DNA from: Channa striata | Taxonomy: Eukaryota; Chordata; Actinopteri; Anabantiformes; Channidae | Reading direction: 5' to 3' | Assembly (NCBI GenBank): GCA_033026295.1 | Contig: CM065175.1 | Coordinates: 16,502,837 to 16,566,836, forward strand | DNA: 64,000 nucleotides | Shown: one piece after another, positions 26,237-34,713 of the stretch | How positions within the stretch are numbered: the first letter of the stretch is position 1 | Layout: the number at the start of each line of letters is the position of its first letter | The notes under the pieces: generated by a model | Told to the model about the DNA's origin: nothing | What the model saw: the letters and a program-made list of their open reading frames with translations, nothing else | Database searches by the model: none | Made by a program: the position numbers and the translations under genes

Positions 26237-26531
26237 TAAGCTTAAACAGTAAACAACTGAAAGGTGGACATACAGACAGAATTATCAACAACAAAACTTA
26301 AAATGTAAATTCTATTAGCTGCATAAACAGTTCATAAAAATAATAATAACAATAGTTATTATACTAATGTACTGACTCCCTGACATACCAGATGAGGTCA
26401 GTGCCAACTAATAGATGGCATAGTATAGTGTTTTACAAACAAAATGATAAAATATAACACATCTATTTTTTGTAATAAATCCAAACTACACATCACATTG
26501 TGCTGTATTACTTTTCCATTATTTGCTAAAC

Positions 26532-27422
26532 TCAAAATAAAGGATCATTGTCAGATTTCCATGTTTGGCCTGCAGCTGGTCTGAGACGGTCTCGTCCCCA
26601 AAGGCACGGTAGTTTATGATTGACTCGCATCACTGCAACACTAGTACAAGAGTCTGGCTTACGGATGATCTCACACCAGTCTGGGTAGTCCACAGGCTTA
26701 GATCCGCTGTAGGGAAGAAAGAGATCTCAGGGTAACCTCTACATCTGTGTTTGTTGAGAACTTTTTATGTAACCTCAAAAAATAAACTCACTGATCACAG
26801 CATCCAACACCAAAAGGCTCCATACAGACACACTGGTAACAGTCACTGGTGATCCAGCTCTCTCCTATTCCATACATCTTTCCCATATGTTCACAGCTCC
26901 CTGAAAATTTGACATGTGACATATAGAGTGGTAATAAGTTTCTTTATTTGGGTAAAAGCTAAAATATAATGTAAAATTAGCTGAATTATACTTAAAGTAG
27001 CAATTATACAGAAAGTTAATGTTGCTTTTCATACCGTTAGTATACATATTGTAAAATATAGTAACCAGTATTCAAATATTCTAGTAACTTAATATACTCT
27101 TGGTCAGTTTTAAACTACAATACTGCATCATATATTACAGGTCACATGTTTTGGATGTACAGGGTAAATAAGGTCCTTCTGAAACTCTATCATAGCCTGA
27201 ATTACCTCAAAATGGACCTGAACTGTAAAAATTATATGTGGTTGAGATGCTACTTTTCTCTCTCTTATACTGGACACGTGGAAAAGTATAAAAAAATTTA
27301 CAAATGTACATTGTACCTTTGGTGTTAAAGAAGCACTCCCCACCATTATACACCGAAAAACATGGCACATTGACACTCAGGAACAAGAGTGAAGCCAAGA
27401 TCACGTCTACTGTGTTTGCCAT
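26532..27422 (-). CDS. msmp: Microseminoprotein-like secreted protein (msmp type), 3 coding exons
   Basis: Coding exons (minus): 27317-27422, 26792-26900, 26532-26706; 390 nt, 129 residues, all GT-AG and in phase. The first 23 or so residues (MANTVDVILASLLFLSVNVP) form a typical signal peptide. The mature part has ten cysteines in the microseminoprotein pattern: GGECFF, SCEHMG, SDCYQCVC, GVGCCD, DWCEI, DSCTS and LPCLW. The phrases GESWITSDCYQCVC and FGVGCCD followed by PVDYPDWCE match the MSMP (PC3-secreted microprotein) branch better than beta-microseminoprotein MSMB. Family role: small secreted factor, proposed chemokine-receptor ligand; function in fish is not shown here. The exon pattern (one nucleotide over, then two over) fits the family. 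Fish can carry more than one msmp copy, so the paralogue number is open. Confidence 0.88.
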
Positions 27423-27424
27423 GT

Positions 27425-27695
27425 CTGAAAAAAAGTGCACAAGTAAAAGACAATATATAGTCTACACACATAAATGAAAATAAATTAAGTTGTGAGTCTT
27501 ACCTGTGTTAAAGCTTTCAGTAATATTTTATGTATTGTTTCTGTTGCTGTATTTTCTTTCAGTTTTTCTCTGTGTCCTCCTCTGGCTTTCATTCACCCTC
27601 TTTTTTCAAAGTCTATTCCCTTTTGGCTCCTTGCTTCTCCTCTTCAATGCCACTCTAAAACTGTTGCACTCTCTCTGTGGTCTCCGACATTTATA
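27425..27695 (-). promoter_or_regulatory. msmp promoter with TATA box and 78-nt 5'UTR intron
   Basis: On the minus strand GTATAAATG (TATA box at 27690-27695) precedes a stretch that ends in the donor AACACAG|GTAAGA at 27503/27502. The matching acceptor TTTTTTTCAG ends at 27425, two bases before the ATG. Together they predict a short 5'UTR exon and a 78-nt intron (27425-27502). No transcript data were available. Confidence 0.5.
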
Positions 27696-27699
27696 CTGC

Positions 27700-28460
27700 A
27701 GCAGAACATCTTTATCTCCGCACTCATTTCTTTATTCTTCACTGCTATTTGTCGACCCCCATGTCTGCACACATGCGTACAGCCTGTGCACAAAGACAAG
27801 CATTATTATTACAATGTTCATCATTTCCTCTTGTCCAGCTGGACAGAAATTGCCCCAGAGTATACAGTGTGCACTCTTTCAGATAACATTTTTCTCAGGG
27901 GGAGCCTTTTGACCCTATCAGGAGATCACAGTGATGACACTTTGCATAGAACAACCACCCAGTGGCCTATTGTCCTCCATGTGTGTGCACAACTGTAAAG
28001 AGGAACCTTTGACCCCTGCTTAGCATCCAAATACGAATATGTTCATTGTAATTTGACATTCAGTAGAACCAATTCTAAAAGGCTAATTTAATTATTATGA
28101 TTTTTTTGTATTTTAAAATTCTAAATTGCAGACCTATTGCATCCTAAACATGTTTTTGATCATTGCTGATAATATAAATTCACTTATGCACACCAGTTGC
28201 TTAATTAATTTTCACATGATATTAGTAATGAATCATCAAGCTAATTACAATATTGTGAGGTTTGACACGACTCAGTGAATTTTAAAAACATCTTTACCAT
28301 AGTATGTTGTTACATAACTGTAACATGTTGCAAGGCATATTGTTTCTTTTTTAAATATGATTTTTTTTGTCTGTGCACACACACACACACATATACTCAC
28401 TTTTGATGACATTTAACTGCCTGGAGGATTACTCTATCCTTAACCTATAGTGTATGCATC
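27700..28460. other. Intergenic, no gene seen
   Basis: AT-rich with a CA microsatellite at about 28375-28392. The long plus-strand frames around 27.5-28.0 kb overlap the msmp promoter and lack codon-like composition. Confidence 0.4.
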
Positions 28461-28466
28461 TACGGA

Positions 28467-28640
28467 TGCTGTAGCTCAGTTGGTAGAGCAGTCGCACACT
28501 TGTGACAGGGTTACTTGTCTGACTCCCGATTGTCCCAGTTAATGACCCACTGCTCCCACTGGGTCAGGTAAGCCATTGGTGTGTGAATGCATAAATGAGA
28601 AGCAACACTGCAAAGACCAAAACCACTATATAATCAAACC
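28467..28640 (+). repeat. tRNA-derived SINE
   Basis: A clear pol III box A (GCTGTAGCTCAGTTGGTAGAGC) is followed by a damaged box B, then CCCACTGGGTCAGGTAAGCCATTGG and GTGTGTGAATGCATAAATGAGAAGCAACACTG. This is the usual SINE body with its tail of GTGAATG and GAGAAGCACTG phrases, so it is not a functional tRNA gene. Confidence 0.7.
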
Positions 28641-28659
28641 ATACCATTCTCAGAGAAAA

Positions 28660-29122
28660 CACAATTTGTGGTTGCTCAGACTGAACATATTTTAATGACA
28701 GCACACATGGAATTAGACAGCTATCCAAATCAGCATGTTTACAATCAATCCAAAATTGGTTTTCAAATGTGACTGAGTCATACCCTTGGCTACAGCCTGA
28801 CACTATCTAGTGCCAACAGACCAGAACCCTCAGCATCACCTTTGATTCAGAATTTAATGTTAAGCCTCATCTGGGCTTGTTCCCATATCTGCCTTTTATC
28901 ACCTCAGAAATATGAGGAAAGTCATTACTCTGTCTGAGCAACACAGAGAGACTAATGCACAAGTTTGTATCAAACAGAATGAAATGTTTTAATGCTAATA
29001 AGCTCCTCTTTGGCCCATCCACATGCCTCAGATTCCACCAGAGTCCTGACAACAATCCAAAAAAAGAGAACATGTTACACCTGTTTTAAAGTTCTTTTAC
29101 TGTCAGCTTCTTTATTGATTTA
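28660..29122 (+). mobile_element. Degraded L2-type LINE reverse transcriptase fragment
   Basis: Broken plus-strand frames contain RTLSITFDSEFNVKPHL, ERLMHKFV and HVTPVLK, which correspond to the NLGVTFDSDL...H, EKLVHAFV and HITPVLK blocks at the end of L2-like reverse transcriptases. Stops and frame changes show it is dead. The stretch CTCTATGAAAGGTGCTCTATAAATAAAG at 29607-29634 is the usual tail of such elements. Confidence 0.55.
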
Positions 29123-29129
29123 ATGATGA

Positions 29130-29590
29130 TTGGAACTTTACAACATCAACAGGAATGTAAGAGCCTTATCGAGAACTCAGAGGAGTTTTTAGAAACTACC
29201 CCAGAGGCCAACTTCAAGCCCATTGCACAAGTCAACATCAAGTGTGGTATTTCCCAAAAAGAAGTGTCCTCGCTGCTGTGCTGCATTGGCCTGAACCCGC
29301 CTCAGCCAGATCACGGTTAGATGGTTATGAATACTGACGACAGAATGGGAATCAGCCACATCCTCTACATGGGTGACATCAAGATGTCTGCCAGGAGTGA
29401 ACAAGACTCACTGATCCACATCACTAAGATCTACAGCCAGGACATCGAATGTCATTCGGACTGGATAAGCGTGGTCATGTGGCAACAAGGAGAGGAAAGT
29501 CAGAACTGAGAGGATTGTACTACCAGAAGCCAAAATAGCAGAGGACAGCAACAAGTACCTTTGCATCCCGCAGACAAATGGGAACCATAG
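29130..29590 (+). mobile_element. Second, unrelated non-LTR reverse transcriptase fragment (R4/Dong-Rex6-like)
   Basis: Two neighbouring frames contain AQVNIKCGISQ, CCIGLNPP, ISHILYMGDIK, SLIHITKIYSQDIE and, after a stop, YLCIPQTNGNH. These are the QVNIKCGIYQGD, LLYMDDIK, RIYSNDIG and YLGIPQANGNHEE blocks of a restriction-endonuclease-type LINE as I remember it. The catalytic YMDD is altered to YMGD and stops interrupt the frame. It lies between the coding remnant and the tail of the L2-type element. Confidence 0.55.
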
Positions 29591-29769
29591 GTACTTTCAT
29601 TAGCCTCTATGAAAGGTGCTCTATAAATAAAGTTTAATTAATTGAATGATCAATAGTGCAGCACCTTACATATTATCCTGTTTATAAAGTATAAGAACCA
29701 CTTTTTTTCCTTCTGGGCAATATCCTCGCCTACGGTCCGGTCACTCGGATTTTATTAGCTGCACTATTT

Positions 29770-30345
29770 TGTTCCCTCAGCTGGCTAATATGTCCCGACC
29801 TTATATCATGTTTGTGTGAGTTGAATTTTGAACTGAGGTGTTTAGTTTTAGTTCCACTTGCTAGTACAACGTGTCTTTTGTTCTTCCTGTTTAGTTCCCC
29901 TACCTGCTCTACTTGTTTTCTTATTTGAATTCTGGATCGACTCCGTTTGCCCTTCTCGGTGGTTCTTTTGTTCACTCTGACCATCTCCGGTTCACTCTGT
30001 CTGTTGTACTTCCTAAGCCCCTCTGTTCACTCCACCACCTTTATGTTTAAGCTTCTAGTTCGTTCCGTCTGTCGTATGTGATTGTTGGTTGTATTATTGC
30101 TATTTCACCCTGCCTTATTTTTTGTTTGGCCATTAATATTTTGTTTCTTCTGAGTCACTTAGTCTGGTTAGTGTTTGGCTCTTTTGGTTAGCCCGCTTAT
30201 CTGACGTATCCAGGTTTATTACTTATCCTCACTCCTGTGTTCTCTAATGTTAGCTCTGGATATTGTTGAATACACTTTATGACACCCTCGCATTGCCTCT
30301 GCTCTTGGGTCCTTCTTCTGTACCAACCTCCCTGACATTATGGAA
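29770..30345 (+). repeat. Possible solo-LTR-like relic
   Basis: The block is T-rich and ends in AATACACTTTATGACACCC, TGCTCTTGGGTCCTTCTTCTG and CCAACCTCCCTGACA, the style of the 3' end of teleost Gypsy-type LTRs (a late polyadenylation area followed by a GGGTCC segment and TGACA). No paired LTR and no coding remnant was found, so this is tentative. Confidence 0.3.
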
Positions 30346-30349
30346 TTAG

Positions 30350-31730
30350 AAAGCTTACACAGTGCTGCTCATTTTTTTCAGCCAGTGCTCCAACGGGCTT
30401 GAATAATTAGGATGTAACTCATTATGCTTGCCTGGAAAATGGATTAATTAGATAATGTCCAGAATCTGTTAACTGGGAAGGAAGAAATTTCATTAAGTTA
30501 AAATCCAAATACATTATTTTATGTCGAAAGGATGAATAAACCATGAAATGGAAACTTGGAAAATGAGGACTGAGGAAATCACAACAAATGATGTTAATAA
30601 CAGATTTTATTTACATCCCACATGGATTCTAGAAAGTAAATACTTTTGCATTCTCACTAAAGCTAAACAGCCGAAGGAGGAAAAAACATATCTGTAGTAA
30701 GATGTCAATGTCTTCCTGTTGAAAAGACTAATCAGGTCTCCTGTTTTTTCTGACCCTTGGTGTCAAAAACCTGCTGTGCCAGTAACAACTCCTGTTTGCA
30801 TATGGAACAAGCCTTATTTGCACACTTGGAACGCATTAAAAATAATATGTTTGTGTATCTGTTTTAAAGAGTATGCAAACTTGATATTCAAGGTTTTACT
30901 TTATTTTTGTGTAAAACAAAAAAATTTTGTTAAGGACAGCCACAGTAATTACACATTCTAAACTGAGATAACTTGAACAAATTCCACTGCAATAGTTATT
31001 TATGATGCATCTCAAACCATTTACCTGAACTTTCACTTTCTTGGTCTTTTTCCTTTGATGCAACACAATGATCAGAAGCCAATGCCAGACTCTGTAGGAA
31101 TATGTCTGATATTTAGTTGACATAATGAAGCACAAGAACAACCGAATATCAAACATATCACACAGCCTCTGGCCAGTCAGAACCTCAGCAGACTGTAAAA
31201 GCCTGTAGCAAATAAAGATAAATATTGGAAACTTAACAGTGTACAGTATGTGTAACATAGTACTCTGAAGACAGACCTGAAAAACCTGCCCAGCACAAGA
31301 GGGACAGAGCACAGGGAAGGTTGGGGAGGGAAAGAGTGACTAACACAGGGAAAGAGAGATGCTGTTGGCATCAGTGTCACTGTTCACTTCAGGAAACAAG
31401 CTGTTGGTGGGAAACAGTGGGCAGGCAAAGCAAGAAAAGGAGAGGCAAGATTTACAAGACAAAGCATTCACCTATATTTGAGCAAACACAACTTCACATT
31501 CAAATACAAGCACAAGCCTACTTACCAGTTGTCTTTATCCATTCGTGGCCTCATGTCCTGTTAGTTTAAATCAGATTTGTTTGTTTTTTTAGCTTTTATA
31601 CTCAGCGTGTAAAGCAGTGGATAAAAAAGTTTTTTCATTCACAATTAAATGTGAAATATGTGTGTGTGTTATGAGCTGTGCATGAGCATGTGAGCAATTC
31701 ATCAAGGGGCAGCATTTATATATCCAACCC
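30350..31730. other. Intergenic, no gene seen
   Basis: AT-rich with scattered short open frames on both strands, none flanked by convincing splice sites or showing a recognised motif. Confidence 0.4.
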
Positions 31731-31739
31731 TGTGAGTTT

Positions 31740-31880
31740 GGGGGGACCACCTACACACACTCGGTGCCCCATGTAATTAGAGGCATATTGATTAGCTGCT
31801 GTGGCCTGCAGCCTTTCCTCCCAACATTAGCCTGATCAATAGATGTGATGTTCATCCTTCTGTGAGCTCCCTCACACACA
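31740..31880. promoter_or_regulatory. Candidate conserved non-coding element
   Basis: A non-repetitive block dense in homeodomain-like sites (GTAATTAGA, TTGATTAGC, TGATCAATAG), with intermediate GC in AT-rich surroundings and no open frame of note. The appearance is that of vertebrate developmental enhancers. Conservation was not tested. Confidence 0.3.
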
Positions 31881-32550
31881 CACGTACATGACCACAGACG
31901 CAGAGTCAAACACTTTCCGTTTTTTCGCCTGTAGGGAGGACAAATGTTAATGCGTGACGGTCACTTCACTAAACTTTAGTTGTGTTCTGTTTTTCTAAAA
32001 AATAAATATGGAAACAGCCGCATCCATTAACAGATATGGGTTTATATTAAACAGCTTTAGAAAGCAATTTGTAATTATATAAAAAGAAGAAATTACAGAA
32101 GGGCAAAAATGGCAGAAAATAACTTGATAAGATTTGAACGTAGTCTATTTTTACATTCCTAAACGAATCTAAATGTGTGGGTAGTACAAATATCTAGGTC
32201 ATTTCAGAGATTTTATTTGCACTTAGCAGCCAACTTTAACCCTTCAAGGTTGGGCTTTTTTCTACCTATGTTACCATCCTGCAATTTTGATGCATTGACA
32301 GCGTCTAAGTCTCTAAGAATAGTATTTACTCTTAAACTGCTGGTCCTTATACTTAGATGAAAAATATCGAAATTCCTCTTCTCTTTATTGTATTTAGGAG
32401 TTACACAATGTTACATAATATCAGTTGTGTCATTATGTTCTGTGATGTTTTATTAATTTACAAATGTCAAACAAGATGATTTGGGACAGCCAGTTTTAAT
32501 ATTGTATGCTTTGTTTCAAACCTCTATACACACACATTAGATCGTTACAG

Positions 32551-32744
32551 CCCTTGTTTCTGATTCCGGTCTGGCTGACACCCCGGACCCCCCCATCTCG
32601 TATCCTCTCCTGTATCAAGCTGACCTTGTGAGCCTACTGGGGCAGAATGACAGCCCTGTGATCGCCTACATGGGCCAAGGGAAGCATTTTAATCTCCAAC
32701 AGATGGAGACAAGTGTGACACAACCTGAGAGATTTATTATTTGA
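32551..32744 (+). other. Unexplained GC-rich block with a 64-codon open frame after a splice-acceptor-like site
   Basis: The block follows CGTTACAG and stays open from 32553 to TGA at 32742-32744. It includes SDSGLADTPDPPISYP, YQADLVSLLGQNDS and IAYMGQGKHF. Composition differs sharply from the AT-rich flanks. I recognise no family. It could be a terminal exon of an unrecognised gene or a conserved non-coding element that happens to be open. Confidence 0.3.
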
Positions 32745-32759
32745 ATAATTAAGTTAGAA

Positions 32760-34230
32760 ATTATTTTATAGTCCTTATCATGTCCTGCAAAACATGCAAG
32801 TTAAGTGCCTTAAGGTCTGATTTAGTCTTAGACTTCAGTTTCAAAGATTAGAAATTTAGTTGAGCTTTTAATGTAGTCTAATGAGAGCAATGTTATTGTT
32901 GTACTTTGATACTCAATCATGTGTAAGAAAGCAACAATTTCATTATTTAAAACATTAATATTGGCTTTGACAAAGTAGGTAAATAGAGCCACATGTGGTA
33001 AATCCAGAAAACATACTGTGCTGTCAGAGGTAGGAAAATGAACCTTGAGAACAAAGAGTTCAAATTTCAAATTTATTTTTTCTGACAAATGATCAAGTAA
33101 CCACAATAAACAAAATTAAAATATTGATAATAATTATTTTTCCATAAAACATTAATACAGAACATTTTCTGTGCAGCAGAAATTGGGTTTAAAGTGCAAA
33201 AAATGCTCTGACAAAACAAGCTACAATGAGTGAGATGGGAAACTTCTTAGGATAATGCACTCTAGTACGAGTGTATAGGAAGCCTAAAAATATGAAATAA
33301 TTCATAATTCTACAGACCAAAAAGGCTGTACTGAAAACTCTAGCACTAAGAATACAAACTGCAATGTTTGAGCTTCACCAGCACAATAGAGTGAGGTTTA
33401 TAGGGACTGACAGACAAAGGCTTTGGGTTATCTGATTGGTCAGTGCTTTAGACTCTTTTTTCCTCTCTCACACATTCAAGCCCCAAGGCAGGGTCACTCG
33501 GAAACAGAGAGGCAGACAAGGTTAACAACGATTATTCAATACCATCTCTGTGTTTTCAGAAGTTATCTAACAGTGGAAAAAAATCCTGATGGAAACTGAA
33601 GGCCAGGAAGTGTAATGTACTGTAGACACAGAAACATGAATAAATACATTTGACAAAAACACATAATGTATTTTCTGTTTTGTGCCTTTTATTATATTTC
33701 TTCAACATCTGTATATTTCCTGTACTCACAAAGTGTTATCATCATATAAAAGAAAAAAAAATGGAGGCATGGCAACTAGCAGTGAACACCTTTATTTAGT
33801 AATAAACACACCTGACTCCCGTCAGCGTGCAGTAAAATCACTCATGCGTTAATCATTGCCTGTTCAACCAGGATAAAGGTTAGTGGAATATTTAACAACC
33901 ATGCACCTGTGTATAGTACATAATGTGTTGCATACTCTGACATGGGCTCCGTTCCTGAAACAATGAGAGGTGTGTGCATGTTTGTGTTTGAGAGAGATAA
34001 TCTCTGACTAGAGACATACAGTCGGCTCAGTTGCTTCTTGATGTCTGTGCATACAAGATATGGCATTTCTTGCTCTGAAGCGACAAAAGAAAAGCCAGTT
34101 TTGGTCTACAGAAAAAACTGCCAGTGGTTCTCAACAATTTTAACATTTTTGTAAAGAGGAGAGTGGGTGGTTACATACACATGTGAAATCCTTCTTTAAC
34201 TTAGGCATATTAACAGTAATAACATTAGTT
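32760..34230. other. Intergenic, no gene seen
   Basis: AT-rich stretch without recognised repeats or coding blocks. A TTTATT at 34243-34248 could serve as the minus-strand poly(A) signal of the gene at 34714-37488. Confidence 0.35.
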
Positions 34231-34713
34231 TACAGCTGTGTATTTATTTTATAATTATTATCTCTATGGTATAAATCCAAGCAGTCATGGTAGAGGTAAA
34301 TTGTTCCTTTTGAGCAATCGATCAACAAATATAAGACTCTGGAGGTGCATGAGAAAATGAGGAGTAATATACTGGTGCACACAATACTTCCCTATTGAAA
34401 AGTTACGCACGCTGCCTTTCATTTAAATGTGAGTGAATGCTTCATCTCAACACAAAAATGTACACAACACATTTTTTTTAATACAGCCTTTCACACCAAA
34501 GTCCACACACAGAAAAAACAACATATACCCTACACCAACAAATATGATTCTTTTTGTAACTGTAAAAATATATAAATTGATTTTAAAAAAGAAAACATAT
34601 ATATACACAAAATGAGCAGTTCTACTTCTTCACCTTGTCCTACAGGTAACCCAACAAAGCATGAACGATGGAAAACATAGATACATACATACATACATAC
34701 ACACAAAAAAAAA

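Noticed and set aside
27492..27998. 168-residue plus-strand frame rich in Leu/Phe/Ser
   Set aside because: It overlaps the msmp 5'UTR and promoter on the other strand, has pyrimidine-rich composition bias, and no recognisable motif or splice context.
28467..28545. tRNA gene
   Set aside because: Box A is good but box B and the stem bases are damaged, and the sequence continues into a typical SINE body.
30896..31312. 138-residue hydrophobic minus-strand frame
   Set aside because: AT-rich composition produces Phe/Leu/Ile/Tyr; no splice signals or motif support it.
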